Of a stretch of DNA of 64,000 nucleotides, positions 16,194-25,538 are shown in pieces. A model generated the notes under the pieces. That model saw only the letters and a program-made list of their open reading frames with translations, had not been told where the DNA came from and did not search any database. The DNA comes from CAYWIT01 sp964458415. GTDB taxonomy: Bacteria; Pseudomonadota; Alphaproteobacteria; Micavibrionales; UBA2020. Location: contig CAYWIT010000007.1 of NCBI GenBank assembly GCA_964458415.1, forward strand, positions 1 through 64,000, written 5' to 3'. The translations under genes and the position numbers were made by a program. Numbering within the stretch: position 1 is the stretch's first letter; every line of letters begins with the position of its first letter.

Positions 16194-17432
16194 ATGATCC
16201 GCACTCAGGACACTTCCAGCCTCGCCTTTCGCAACTTTGCCGACCGGAGCCATCCCCCCGTCATTCTGCAGGTTCTCCCTGCCCTCAACGCCGGCGGCGT
16301 TGAACAAGGTGTGATCGATCTCAATACGGCCATCGTCCGGGCCGGCGGCCAATCTATCGTCGTCTCTGCTGGCGGGGGGCGCATCCATGAAATCCTGAAA
16401 GCTGGCGGCACGCATATCACACTGCCGGTCAATTCAAAAAATCCCCTTGTCATCGCAACCAATGTGCATCGGCTACGGAAAATCATCCGCGAGCAGCATG
16501 TCGATATCGTCCACGCCTGCAGCCGCGCCCCCGCCTGGAGCGCGGGCCGCGCTGTACAAGGAACTGCTGCACGTTACATCACCAGCTGCCATGCCGCCCA
16601 CGGCATCAGCGGCGCCATGAAACGACTTTACAATTCTTCCATCGCGAAGGGCGAACGCGTCATCGCCGTTTCCCACTTCCTTGCCGACTATCTAGAAGAA
16701 AACTATACCATCGATCCCCAGAAAATCCGCGTTGTGCACCGCGGCGTCGCCATTGAAAGATTCCACCCCAATGCTGTCACGCCGGACCGCCTGATCAAGG
16801 CCTCCCGCCAGATGCGCATCCCCGAAGGCGTTCCGGTTGTCATGCTCCCCGGCCGCCTGAGCCGGATCAAAGGCCATATGTTCCTGCTTGATGCTCTCGA
16901 GCACCTCCAGCGCAAGGATATTTTCTGTCTTTTTGTCGGTTCCGATCACGGTAATGGCGGTTATCGCCATGAACTGGAAAGCTATATCGCCAGCAAGAAT
17001 ATGGGCGGCATGACCCGCATCGTCACCGATTGCGGCGACATGCCCGCGGCCTATATGATTTCCACCGTTGTCGTTTCCCCGTCACTGGTGCCGGAAGGCT
17101 TTGGCCGCATCCCGATCGAGGCACAGGCCATGGGGCGCCCCGTTATCGCTACCGATCACGGCGGCACGCGGGAAACCATTTTGCGCGATGAAACCGGCTG
17201 GCTGGTCAAGCCCGGCGACGTCGCGGCACTCGCCGTCGCCATACAAGAGGCGATGGACATGGACCCGCGGGAACGTTCCCTGCTGGCCACCCGCGCCATG
17301 AGCCATGTTGCCCGCCACTTTACCAATGAACAAATGTGTCAGGGCACGCTGGACGTTTACGCCGAACTGCTGGATAACGCGCATCCGCTGGCCCTGCCAC
17401 CGGGAAACCCTGCCGTCGAAGCGACAAGCTAG
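16194..17432 (+). CDS. Family 4 glycosyltransferase
   Basis: Retaining GT-B glycosyltransferase of 412 aa, probably acting in surface polysaccharide or lipopolysaccharide synthesis. The N-terminal acceptor domain starts at about residue 22 (VILQVLPALNAGGVEQGVIDL, with the glycine-rich acceptor loop). The C-terminal donor domain contains MLPGRLSRIKGH and the EX7E-type motif PEGFGRIPIEAQAMGRPVIA, whose two glutamates contact the nucleotide-sugar. There is no membrane helix, so it should be cytosolic or peripheral. A heptosyltransferase-like gene follows 29 bases later in the same direction, which favours a lipopolysaccharide core role. Donor and acceptor cannot be read from sequence. Confidence 0.9.
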   Translation: MIRTQDTSSLAFRNFADRSHPPVILQVLPALNAGGVEQGVIDLNTAIVRAGGQSIVVSAGGGRIHEILKAGGTHITLPVNSKNPLVIATNVHRLRKIIREQHVDIVHACSRAPAWSAGRAVQGTAARYITSCHAAHGISGAMKRLYNSSIAKGERVIAVSHFLADYLEENYTIDPQKIRVVHRGVAIERFHPNAVTPDRLIKASRQMRIPEGVPVVMLPGRLSRIKGHMFLLDALEHLQRKDIFCLFVGSDHGNGGYRHELESYIASKNMGGMTRIVTDCGDMPAAYMISTVVVSPSLVPEGFGRIPIEAQAMGRPVIATDHGGTRETILRDETGWLVKPGDVAALAVAIQEAMDMDPRERSLLATRAMSHVARHFTNEQMCQGTLDVYAELLDNAHPLALPPGNPAVEATS

Positions 17433-17460
17433 GCGTCCAAGGTCAGGACTTAGCCACTTC

Positions 17461-18399
17461 ATGAACAGCACAGCAGAAAAAATTCTCGTGATCAAACTCT
17501 CGGCGCTGGGCGATTTCATGCTGGCCACAGGAGCGATGGAAGCGATCCGCCGGCACCATCCGCAGGCACATATCACCCTGCTCACCACCCGCCCTTTCGC
17601 CGATCTGGCAGAACGTTCCGGCTGGTTCGACGCCATACATATTGATCGCCGCCCCTCGCGGCTGAACCTTGCCGCATGGTGGGAAATGGCCCGCTGGCTC
17701 AACCAAAGCAGGTTTGACCGCGTCTATGACCTCCAGCTCAATGACCGCACATCGGTTTATTACCGCCTGCTGCTGAGAAAACCGGAATGGTCCGGCGTGA
17801 TACGCGGCGCATCCCTTTTCTACGCCAACCCCGCATGGCGGCAGATGCACGCCTTTGACCGTCACCGCGACATGCTGAAACAGGCGGGAATAACGGTAAG
17901 CTATCCCGATCTGGGCTGGATGGATGTTGACGTCAGCCTGATCATGCCCCCCAAGCCCTATATTCTGCTGGTGCCGGGATCCGCCCCGACAAGACCGGAT
18001 AAACGCTGGTCTGCCAAGCGTTACGGCGCGCTGGCGATAAAGCTGACCCGCGCAGGCTTTCATGTCGCCGCTCTTGGCACCGCCGCCGAGGCGGAAGTGA
18101 TCGACATTCTCCGCAGGATCTGTCCCGCCGTGATCGATCTTTCCGGACAAACTTCCCTTTACGATATCGCCGCTCTGGCGCAAAGCGCGTCCGCCGCGGT
18201 CGGCAACGATACGGGGCCGCTGCATCTTGTCGCCCTGCGCGGCTGTCCCATCGTGGCGCTGTTCGGCCCTGCGTCCCGTCCGGAAGAATCCGCCCCCGTC
18301 GGCGACAGCGTGGTTGTTATCCAGTCCAATGACCTGAACGACATTTCAGTGGATGACATCATGAAACAGCTTAAACCCAGACAGGTCGCCGCCGCATGA
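17461..18399 (+). CDS. Family 9 glycosyltransferase (heptosyltransferase-like)
   Basis: Protein of 312 aa from the ATG at 17461; the open frame extends upstream into the preceding gene but the family N-terminus ILVIKLSALGDFMLATGAMEAIR begins here. GT9 members transfer heptose from ADP-heptose to the lipopolysaccharide inner core. The C-terminal donor site shows PGSAPTRPDKRW and VGNDTGPLHLVALRGCPIVALFG, both typical of WaaC/WaaF-like enzymes. The stop codon overlaps the tusA-like start (ATGA), so the three genes from 16194 form an operon. The exact sugar is unresolved. Confidence 0.88.
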   Translation: MNSTAEKILVIKLSALGDFMLATGAMEAIRRHHPQAHITLLTTRPFADLAERSGWFDAIHIDRRPSRLNLAAWWEMARWLNQSRFDRVYDLQLNDRTSVYYRLLLRKPEWSGVIRGASLFYANPAWRQMHAFDRHRDMLKQAGITVSYPDLGWMDVDVSLIMPPKPYILLVPGSAPTRPDKRWSAKRYGALAIKLTRAGFHVAALGTAAEAEVIDILRRICPAVIDLSGQTSLYDIAALAQSASAAVGNDTGPLHLVALRGCPIVALFGPASRPEESAPVGDSVVVIQSNDLNDISVDDIMKQLKPRQVAAA

Positions 18400-18620
18400 G
18401 CTCGAAAACAATTGATGCCTGTGGATTGATCTGCCCGCTGCCCGTGCTCAAGGCGCAAAAAGCCCTGCGGGAAATGAAAAGCGGGGAAAGCCTCGACATC
18501 ACCACCACCGATGCCCGCGCCCCGGATGAATTCGCGCTCTTCTGCCGTGAATACGGCCACAAGCTGGAAAGCTGCCGGAAGGAGAAGGATCGCTGGAAAA
18601 TCACGATTCTGCGTGGTTGA
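18396..18620 (+). CDS. TusA/SirA-like sulfurtransferase
   Basis: Small 74-aa protein of the TusA/YedF/SirA family, which relays persulfide sulfur for tRNA thiolation or other sulfur pathways. The signature CGLICPLPVLKAQKAL carries the CPxP motif, with Cys13 as the sulfur-accepting residue. It overlaps the end of the glycosyltransferase gene by 4 bases, indicating translational coupling, and its own 3' end overlaps the convergent transporter gene by 20 bases. Its partner proteins are not in the window, so TusA is not distinguishable from related sulfur carriers. Confidence 0.88.
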   Translation: MSSKTIDACGLICPLPVLKAQKALREMKSGESLDITTTDARAPDEFALFCREYGHKLESCRKEKDRWKITILRG

Positions 18621-19806
18621 GTCCGTTTCTTTTCCGCGCCAAAAGCCGCAGCAAAAAAAATCCCGCCAGCGCCAGAGCGCAAAAAAACGCGCCGGTCATA
18701 AAAGTGGCCGTAGGACTGTAATATTTCCACAGCACCCCAGCCAGAAAGCTGGCCAGAAAAAGGGCGATCCCGGAGACAAGGTTAAAAAGCCCGAAGGCGG
18801 TGCCACGCAAATGGTCAGGGGCGCGGTCAGCAATCATCGCGTTTAATATGCCTTGCGAAAAACCCATATGCAGTCCCCAGAGCGCCGCCCCGAGAAAGAC
18901 CATCCCCGGAGTTTGCGCATAGGCCAGCAGCAGGTCGGCCACCACAAGGAAACCGATCCCACAAAGAAAAGGCGCATATTTCCCGATCCGGTCCGACAAT
19001 ACCCCGGCAGGATAGGCAGAAAGGGAATAAATAATGTTCATGACAATCAGTATCGCAGGCGCAAGGGCGACATCCAGACCGACGCTGTCCCCGCGCAAAA
19101 CCAGAAAGGCCTCGCTGAATCGCGCCATCATCAGGAAAGCGCCAATCGCCACAACACCCCAGAAAGCGGGCTTGAGTTCACCGATCTGATCAAGAGACAG
19201 CGGAAAGCGCAGCCGTTCCTTTAGCTTCGGCAATTCCGGCTCGCGGACCCGGAAAACAAGGATAAACATGACAAAAACCGCCGGAATACAGGCTGCCCAG
19301 AAAACCAGCCGGTAATTGTCCGCACTCAGATACATCAGTACCATGGCGATGACCGGCCCCATGAAAGCCCCGATCGTATCCATCGAATGACGCAGGCCAT
19401 AAGCGCTGCCGCGCATTTCCGGCGGCGTAATATCCGCCAGCAGGGCATCACGCGGCGCGGCGCGGATCCCCTTGCCAATACGATCGGTAAAGCGGGCGAC
19501 AAGAATGGACGAGATATCCTGCGCCAACGGGAACAGCGGCCGCGTTACCGTTGCCAGGCCATATCCCAGCAGCAGCAGGGGTTTTCTTTTTCGCGTCCAG
19601 TCGCTCAAAGCCCCGGAGAAAATCCGGACGATATAGGCGGTGGATTCGGCAATCCCCTCGATCAGCCCGATGGAAAGCGCGCTTGCCCCCAGTACCGTCA
19701 CCAGAAACAGCGGCAAAATGCTCTGCACCATATGCGAGGACACGTCCATGAACATACTGACAAAACCGAGGATCACGACCCCTTTGGGGATATTTTTGAT
19801 AGACAT
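18601..19806 (-). CDS. Major facilitator superfamily transporter
   Basis: Inner-membrane carrier of 401 aa with about 12 predicted helices. The N-terminal half has the MFS loop 2-3 signature in the form GALSDWTRKRKPLLLLGY, and its repeat in the second half is GVLSDRIGKYAPFL. RIGKGIRAAPRDALLAD after helix 4 is typical of a subfamily of uncharacterised drug/metabolite MFS proteins. The substrate cannot be predicted. The stop codon region overlaps the end of the tusA-like gene by 20 bases on the opposite strand, so transcription from the two must collide or terminate within the genes. Confidence 0.88.
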   Translation of the reverse strand: MSIKNIPKGVVILGFVSMFMDVSSHMVQSILPLFLVTVLGASALSIGLIEGIAESTAYIVRIFSGALSDWTRKRKPLLLLGYGLATVTRPLFPLAQDISSILVARFTDRIGKGIRAAPRDALLADITPPEMRGSAYGLRHSMDTIGAFMGPVIAMVLMYLSADNYRLVFWAACIPAVFVMFILVFRVREPELPKLKERLRFPLSLDQIGELKPAFWGVVAIGAFLMMARFSEAFLVLRGDSVGLDVALAPAILIVMNIIYSLSAYPAGVLSDRIGKYAPFLCGIGFLVVADLLLAYAQTPGMVFLGAALWGLHMGFSQGILNAMIADRAPDHLRGTAFGLFNLVSGIALFLASFLAGVLWKYYSPTATFMTGAFFCALALAGFFLLRLLARKRNGLNHAES

Positions 19807-20010
19807 GACAGCCTTTTTACAGAGCGACCCTTGGCCACAAAAGAGACTGGCAGATTACGGCGCCGCCCGATAAAAGCAAGACATTCCCCTATAAATTATG
19901 CAAAATATAGTTCCGGCAGCTTTTCTGGACATTGGACAACCAGCGTCCTAAATGCCATTTTACTTGTCGCGCCCGCCAAAAAACAAAACAGATTTCAAGG
20001 AGCTCTCGTC

Positions 20011-21078
20011 ATGACCCCCGCATCCCTCTTCTCCCCCTTCGTTCTGGGCAGCCTCACGCTCCGCAACCGGATCGGCGTCTCGCCCATGTGCCAGTATTCG
20101 GCCCAAGACGGCGCTGCCACGGACTGGCACCTCGTTCATCTTGGTTCCCGCGCTTCCGGCGGTGCCGGACTGGTCATCATGGAGGCCACCGCCATTTCCC
20201 CGGAAGGACGCATCTCCCCCGCCTGCACCGGACTTTGGAAAGACGAACACATCGCCCCGCTCAAACGCATCACTGATTTTTCCAAAAGTCAGGGCGCCGT
20301 CATCGGCATCCAGCTGGCCCATGCCGGACGCAAGGGGAGCATGGCTTGTCCCTGGAATGGCGGACAGCGCCTCTCTCCGGAACAGGGCGGCTGGCAGACG
20401 ATCGCCCCTTCACCGCTCCCCTTTTCGCCGGATCAGCCAGCCCCGCAGGAAATGACGCTGGCCGATATCGCGCGCATCAGGGAAAGTTTCATTGCCGCAG
20501 CCAAACGCGCAGTCGCTGCCGGCTTTCAGATGATCGAGGTTCATGCCGCACACGGCTACCTGCTGCATGAATTTCTCTCCCCGCTCAGCAATAAACGGAG
20601 CGACCCATACGGCGGCAGCGAAGAAAACCGCTTCCGCCTGATTCTGGAGATTTGTGAGGCCGTGCGCAATGCTGCACCAAAAGATATTATCGTCGGCACC
20701 CGGCTCAGCTGCACTGACTGGACAGAAGGCGGCCTGACCATCGCCGATACAGTCCACCTGTCACAGCAGCTCAAGGCGACCGGGATGGACTTTATCGATT
20801 GCTCCTCCGGATTTCTGACCCCGGATGCCACCGTGCCCTTCGCCCCCGGTTTTCAGGTGCCGTTTGCAGCAGAAATCCGCGAAAAAGCGAAGATACCGAC
20901 CCTCGCCGTCGGCTGCATCACCGAAGCCCGACAAGCCGATAAAATTATTCACAACGGGCAGGCGGATATGGTCCTGCTCGCCCGCGCCATGCTGCACGAC
21001 CCCTATTGGCCGCTGCATGCCGCGCAGGAACTGGACGTAAAGACCGACGTACCGCCGCAATACCTGCGCGGGTTCTGA
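20011..21078 (+). CDS. NADH:flavin oxidoreductase, Old Yellow Enzyme family
   Basis: FMN-dependent ene-reductase of 355 aa similar to YqjM/NamA. The ATG at 20011 follows an AAGGAG ribosome binding site; the frame runs far upstream only because the opposite gene is open. Family landmarks: FVLGSLTLRNRIGVSPMCQYSA (FMN binding), HLGSRASGGAGLV, IQLAHAGRKG, FQMIEVHAAHGYLLHEFLSPLSNKR (active-site His pair nearby) and the C-terminal DMVLLARAMLHDPYWP. It probably reduces activated C=C bonds of electrophiles. It is monocistronic, divergent from the MFS gene, and converges on ccoS. Confidence 0.92.
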   Translation: MTPASLFSPFVLGSLTLRNRIGVSPMCQYSAQDGAATDWHLVHLGSRASGGAGLVIMEATAISPEGRISPACTGLWKDEHIAPLKRITDFSKSQGAVIGIQLAHAGRKGSMACPWNGGQRLSPEQGGWQTIAPSPLPFSPDQPAPQEMTLADIARIRESFIAAAKRAVAAGFQMIEVHAAHGYLLHEFLSPLSNKRSDPYGGSEENRFRLILEICEAVRNAAPKDIIVGTRLSCTDWTEGGLTIADTVHLSQQLKATGMDFIDCSSGFLTPDATVPFAPGFQVPFAAEIREKAKIPTLAVGCITEARQADKIIHNGQADMVLLARAMLHDPYWPLHAAQELDVKTDVPPQYLRGF

Positions 21079-21083
21079 CCGTA

Positions 21084-21239
21084 TCAGTCTTGCGACGGGA
21101 GATCGTCATCGTGCAGAATACGATGCGCAGGTCCTTCCATGTCCTCGAACTGGCCGCTTTTGAGCGCCCAGAGGAACCCCGCCAGCGCCACCAGCCCCAG
21201 CCCCAGCGCAATCGGTATCATATAAAGCAATACGCTCAT
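21084..21239 (-). CDS. ccoS: Cytochrome cbb3 oxidase maturation protein CcoS
   Basis: Small membrane protein of 51 aa. One transmembrane helix (about 3-25) is followed by the strongly conserved FLWALKSGQFEDMEGPAHR, which identifies CcoS/FixS. It is required for inserting heme and copper cofactors into the cbb3 catalytic subunit. It is the last gene of the cco operon, starting 19 bases after ccoI. Confidence 0.93.
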   Translation of the reverse strand: MSVLLYMIPIALGLGLVALAGFLWALKSGQFEDMEGPAHRILHDDDLPSQD

Positions 21240-21258
21240 TTTTTGCCTGCCCGCAGGT

Positions 21259-23592
21259 TCATTTTTTTACCCGCAATGAGTTCAGAATAACGATCAGGGA
21301 GGAACTCGACATGGCAATTGCAGCGACAAGCGGCGTAACATGGCCCATAACGGCAAGCGGCACGGCGCAGATATTATAGACAATGGAAACGGCGATATTC
21401 TGCTTCGCAATCCGCTGACTTTTCCGCGCTGTGTCAATCGTCTCGATAATCGGCGCCAGACGCTCTCCCTGAAAAACAATATCCGCCGCATTCTGCGTAA
21501 TATCAAGCGCGCTGGCGGGCGACATCGAGACATGCGCCGCCGCCAGTGCCGGCGCATCATTGAGGCCATCCCCCACCATCAGAACAGGATGGCCCTTACT
21601 CTGCAGCTTTTCCAGTTCCTCCATTTTTCCGGCAGGCGTCAATTCCGCGCCGTAAATAGGAATTCCGGCCGCACGGGCAACTTCCGCGACAATCGAAACC
21701 CGATCGCCGGAAAAAAGAAACGCTGGAATTTTACGATCCGCAAGACGCTTGACCGTTTCCCCCGCATCGGACCGCAACCTGTCTTCAAACACCAGCCGGA
21801 CCGGTGCGGCAGCCCCCTGACAAAACCACGCTTCCGGCGCAGGATCAGCCCCTGCTTTTTCCTCCGCTGCCACACCGCAAAAAACACGATTGCCCAGCCG
21901 GATTATTTCCCCATCATAAAGCGCTGAAAGACCCGCCCCCGGCTCTTCCCTGATTTCCAGCGCCAGTAACGGCCCACGATAGCGCCGCAGCAGCGCCTTT
22001 GACAGCGGATGACGGCTGTATTGCGCCAATGATGCCGCCAGCTGATATTGCTGCGCCGTCAGCGCGCCGACATTCTTCAGCTCCGGCAGCCCCAGAGTCA
22101 GTGTTCCCGTTTTATCAAACACGGCACGGTCCACAACGCTCAAACGCTCAAGCGCATCGCCGGACTTGAGGAATATCCCCTGCCTGAACAATCTTCCGCT
22201 GGCAATCACCTGCACCACCGGCACCGCCAGTGCCAGAGCGCAGGGGCAGGTAATAATCAGTACCGTTGTCGCAATCAGCACCGCCTGATGCACGGAAAGC
22301 CCTGCCGCCACCCATCCAGCAAAGGCCGACAAGGCCAGCAGATGTACCACCGGCGTATAAAACCGCGTCACCCGATCCGCCAGACGCATGGTGCGGGAAC
22401 GTTTTTGCTCTGCCTCTTCCATCATGCGGATAATATCGGCCAGAAGGGAATTTTGTTGCGGCTTGGTAATCCGTACCAGCAGCGGATTTCCTGTATTGAG
22501 CGTTCCGGCAAATACCGCCATGCCAGGCGCCACCGCACGCGGCAGGCTTTCCCCCGTAATCAGGCTGGTATCAAGTTCCGAGCTGCCCTGCACGACCTCG
22601 CCATCAGCGGCAATCCGCTCTCCCGCCGCCACTTCCAGCATCATGCCCGGCTGGAGATCCCGACCATGCACAATCCGGCTTTTATCCCCGATGACGACCT
22701 TGGCAGCGGAAGACACCATGGTCAGCAATTGCTGGGCGGCCTGCCGCGCACGGCTTTTCGCGCGGCGTTCAAGGTAACGCCCGACCAGCAGAAAGAAAAG
22801 CAGCATGACGGCAGAGTCAAAATAGGCATGCTCCCCGAATCTGATTGTTTCATAAAGGCTGACGAAAGTGGCGAGAACCAGCGCCAGAGAAATCGGCACA
22901 TCGACATTGGTCCGGCGGTTTCCAAGCGCGGCGGCCGCCGACTTGAAGAATGGCTGCCCGGCGTAGACAATCGCCGGCATGGCGATCAATCCGGAAATCC
23001 AGTGAAAGAGGGCGCGCGTCTCCATGCCCATCGTTTCTGTCGTGCTCGACCAGAGCGCCACGGAAAGCAACATGATATTTCCCGCCGCAAATCCGGCAAC
23101 GGCCAGACAGCGCAACAAAAACGCCTCTTCGTCACGATCCGTATTCTGCAGCAGGGCCGGATCGAACGGGCGCAGGCGATAGCCCAGCCCCTGTACCAGC
23201 GCGGCCAGCCTGTTGCCATAGGTGCGCTCTCCCGTCCACGTCAGAACCAAACGTCGCGTCGACATATTGATGCGTGCCTGCACGACGTTTTCCTGCCGCT
23301 GCAGAACCTGCTCGATCAGCCAGACACAGGCAGCGCAGTGCAGTTTCTCGACAAAAAGATAAAGCGTATAGCGCTCCTCTGCCGCGGTCACCAGAAAGGG
23401 GGTTAAATCCGCATCGTCACCCTCCGTCTCAGGACGCAGGGACAGTGCGGGGTCCAGCGTCCGCCGCAAATAATAACTGTCCAGCTGCAGGGCATGCACC
23501 AGCGCATAGGCTTTTGCGCAACCCGGGCAACAAAATTCAGCCCCGTGGGGGGCAGGCGCCTGACAATGACGGCACAGGAAAGAACTCATCAT
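21259..23592 (-). CDS. ccoI: Copper-exporting P1B-type ATPase CcoI
   Basis: Pumps copper across the inner membrane for CuB assembly of cbb3 oxidase. The start at 23592 (AAGGG ribosome binding site, overlapping the end of ccoH) gives 777 aa; a second ATG follows directly. The N-terminus has a cysteine cluster (CRHC, CCPGC) typical of FixI/CcoI, then an HMA-like domain with CAACVW. The membrane copper site is TCPCALALAVP, the phosphorylated aspartate lies in DKTGTLTLG, and the hinge GDGLNDAPALAAAHV and HP motif (SRHPLSKALL) are present. Part of the ccoGHIS assembly block. Confidence 0.95.
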   Translation of the reverse strand: MMSSFLCRHCQAPAPHGAEFCCPGCAKAYALVHALQLDSYYLRRTLDPALSLRPETEGDDADLTPFLVTAAEERYTLYLFVEKLHCAACVWLIEQVLQRQENVVQARINMSTRRLVLTWTGERTYGNRLAALVQGLGYRLRPFDPALLQNTDRDEEAFLLRCLAVAGFAAGNIMLLSVALWSSTTETMGMETRALFHWISGLIAMPAIVYAGQPFFKSAAAALGNRRTNVDVPISLALVLATFVSLYETIRFGEHAYFDSAVMLLFFLLVGRYLERRAKSRARQAAQQLLTMVSSAAKVVIGDKSRIVHGRDLQPGMMLEVAAGERIAADGEVVQGSSELDTSLITGESLPRAVAPGMAVFAGTLNTGNPLLVRITKPQQNSLLADIIRMMEEAEQKRSRTMRLADRVTRFYTPVVHLLALSAFAGWVAAGLSVHQAVLIATTVLIITCPCALALAVPVVQVIASGRLFRQGIFLKSGDALERLSVVDRAVFDKTGTLTLGLPELKNVGALTAQQYQLAASLAQYSRHPLSKALLRRYRGPLLALEIREEPGAGLSALYDGEIIRLGNRVFCGVAAEEKAGADPAPEAWFCQGAAAPVRLVFEDRLRSDAGETVKRLADRKIPAFLFSGDRVSIVAEVARAAGIPIYGAELTPAGKMEELEKLQSKGHPVLMVGDGLNDAPALAAAHVSMSPASALDITQNAADIVFQGERLAPIIETIDTARKSQRIAKQNIAVSIVYNICAVPLAVMGHVTPLVAAIAMSSSSLIVILNSLRVKK

Positions 23593-23599
23593 GGCGCCC

Positions 23600-24103
23600 T
23601 TATTCAATGACAAGCGGCCTTGTCAGGTAAAAAGTTTCAGCGCCCCGCACGACTCTGGCCTTGACCTCCCACTTTCCCGGCTTGGGAAAACGGATATGGC
23701 TGCTGTATTTGCCGACTCCTTCCGCCTTGAAAACCGGCGTCAGGTCCTCTCTGGAATCGACGGGACGCAAGACCGCGACATCAAAAAGCACCGCGTCTTT
23801 CCCGTTGCCCTTGCTGTCGTGGATGAAAAGGGACACTTCATACTGAAGTTCCGTCATTTTTTCGATCCCGACAGCGACGCGCCAATCAAACTTTTCCTGC
23901 GCCCGCGCCGCCGCCAGCGTCTTGTTATAATCCAGTCCACGTTCATAAGGACTGTCGACAATAGTACCGGTATGCGTCGCGACGGCCTTATAAATAAAAA
24001 TTGCATTGACTCCCGCTATCAGCAAAAAGAAGGCAACCAGCATCAACAGGACTTTAAGCCCTGCCGCCCTGCTCTTTTCCTTTTCGTCAGCGGGCATCGT
24101 CAT
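23600..24103 (-). CDS. ccoH: Cytochrome cbb3 accessory protein CcoH (FixH)
   Basis: Bitopic membrane protein of 167 aa with one helix (about 15-38) and a periplasmic FixH domain containing the characteristic DSPYERGLDYNKTLAAA and a closing FPKPGKWEV. It stabilises the assembling CcoNOQP complex. It starts one base after the ccoG stop codon and overlaps ccoI, so translation of the assembly genes is coupled. Confidence 0.93.
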   Translation of the reverse strand: MTMPADEKEKSRAAGLKVLLMLVAFFLLIAGVNAIFIYKAVATHTGTIVDSPYERGLDYNKTLAAARAQEKFDWRVAVGIEKMTELQYEVSLFIHDSKGNGKDAVLFDVAVLRPVDSREDLTPVFKAEGVGKYSSHIRFPKPGKWEVKARVVRGAETFYLTRPLVIE

Positions 24104-24104
24104 C

Positions 24105-25523
24105 TTAAGGACCGCTCATAAAGAGGGTTTCAGTATCAGCCACCATCGGCTCCTGCTTGTCCCGAATCGAAAAAACAATTGCTTTTCTGACCTCCGACGG
24201 CTTCGGCCCCGCAACATAGACACGGAAATGCCCGACACTGTCGGCAAAAACCTTCAGGTCATCCGGCGTCAGATCACCCGCCCCCTCTACCGTCACAACG
24301 GCGTCTGCCAGACCCGCAACCGCCAGAGAAAAATGGCGGTCCTCATGGGTTTTGTTCAGAATTTTAATGGTGTAACCGTTTCTGACCGTGCCATCAGACA
24401 ACTTCACAAATAAAGGGTTGCGGTCATGCAGCACATTCAACTCCAGTTTTTCCCGGTTCATCAGGCCGTAGAGCATCAGGCCGCCGACAACGCCGATAAT
24501 CAGCGCATACCAGACCGTCCGCGGACGCAAAAAGCGAAACCTGCGGAGCTCCTGCGGATTGGCAAGATGCCGTTCCGAATCATAACGGATCAGGCCGCGC
24601 GGCAGACCGACCTTGTCCATGACATCATTACAGGCATCAACGCAAAGACCGCAGGCGATACACTCCATCTGCAGCCCCTCGCGAATATCAATTCCTGTGG
24701 GGCAGACCGCCACGCAGCGGTGGCAATCGATGCAATGGCCCTTGCCTTCCCAGCTATCGCCCTTTTTATGCTTGCCCCGTGGCTCGCCGCGGCTGACATC
24801 GTAACCGATAATCAGCGTGTCCTGATCGAACATCGCCGACTGAAACCGCGCATAAGGACACATGTAAATGCAGACCTGCTCGCGGGCGTATCCGGCCATG
24901 ATATAGGTGGAAAGCGTCAGTCCGCCGATCCAGCCCAGCACCATGCGCGGCACGTCGAGATGGGTAATATTTTCGATTAACGTCGGCGCATCATTGAAAT
25001 AAAGCACCCAGGCCCCGCCCGTAAACAACGCAATCAACAGCCACAGCCCATGCGTTGCCGTCTTTCGCCAGATTTTCTGCCAGCCGAGAGGGCTTTCATC
25101 GAGTTTTTTGCGCGCGTTGTGATCGCCCTGAAAAAAATGCTCAACTGCGATATACATATCCGTCCAGACCGTCTGCGGACAGGCATAGCCGCACCAGACC
25201 CGCCCGAGAAGGCTGGAAACAAAAAACAGCCCGATCGCCGCCAGCACCAGTATGCCGACCAGAAAGTAAACCTCCTGTGGCCAGATCTCGATAAAAAAGA
25301 AATAAGCCCGACGGCTGGGCATATCGATCAGGATTGCCTGATCCGGCGCGTGCAGGCCGCGGTCCCAGCGGAGAAAGGGCGCCAGATAATAGATACCCAA
25401 TAGAACAAACATCGCAAGCCAGCGCAGCCTGCGATATTTGCCCGACACCTGTGCCGGATAGATATTCTTCTTTTGAGCGAAAAGCCGCAGAGATTTAGCG
25501 GTCTCGCCCGACGGCTCTGCCAT
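24105..25523 (-). CDS. ccoG: Cytochrome cbb3 accessory protein CcoG (FixG), polyferredoxin
   Basis: Membrane-bound iron-sulfur protein of 472 aa, thought to reduce Cu(II) for cbb3 assembly. It has about five membrane helices (including GIYYLAPFLRW, VYFLVGILVLAAIGLFFV), the conserved GRVWCGYACPQTVWTDMY, and a two-cluster 4Fe-4S ferredoxin module in the middle (CIDCHRCVAVCP and CIACGLCVDACND). The C-terminal third is the IG-like FixG domain in the periplasm. It starts 15 bases after ccoP. Confidence 0.96.
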   Translation of the reverse strand: MAEPSGETAKSLRLFAQKKNIYPAQVSGKYRRLRWLAMFVLLGIYYLAPFLRWDRGLHAPDQAILIDMPSRRAYFFFIEIWPQEVYFLVGILVLAAIGLFFVSSLLGRVWCGYACPQTVWTDMYIAVEHFFQGDHNARKKLDESPLGWQKIWRKTATHGLWLLIALFTGGAWVLYFNDAPTLIENITHLDVPRMVLGWIGGLTLSTYIMAGYAREQVCIYMCPYARFQSAMFDQDTLIIGYDVSRGEPRGKHKKGDSWEGKGHCIDCHRCVAVCPTGIDIREGLQMECIACGLCVDACNDVMDKVGLPRGLIRYDSERHLANPQELRRFRFLRPRTVWYALIIGVVGGLMLYGLMNREKLELNVLHDRNPLFVKLSDGTVRNGYTIKILNKTHEDRHFSLAVAGLADAVVTVEGAGDLTPDDLKVFADSVGHFRVYVAGPKPSEVRKAIVFSIRDKQEPMVADTETLFMSGP

Positions 25524-25538
25524 TTATTTCATGCGGTT

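Noticed and set aside
19387..20010. 208-residue extension before the Old Yellow Enzyme homologue
   Set aside because: It is antisense to the MFS gene, and the family N-terminus and AAGGAG site are at 20011.
22048..23406. 452-codon frame opposite ccoI
   Set aside because: Shadow of ccoI, rich in Arg, Gln and His, typical of an antisense GC-biased frame.
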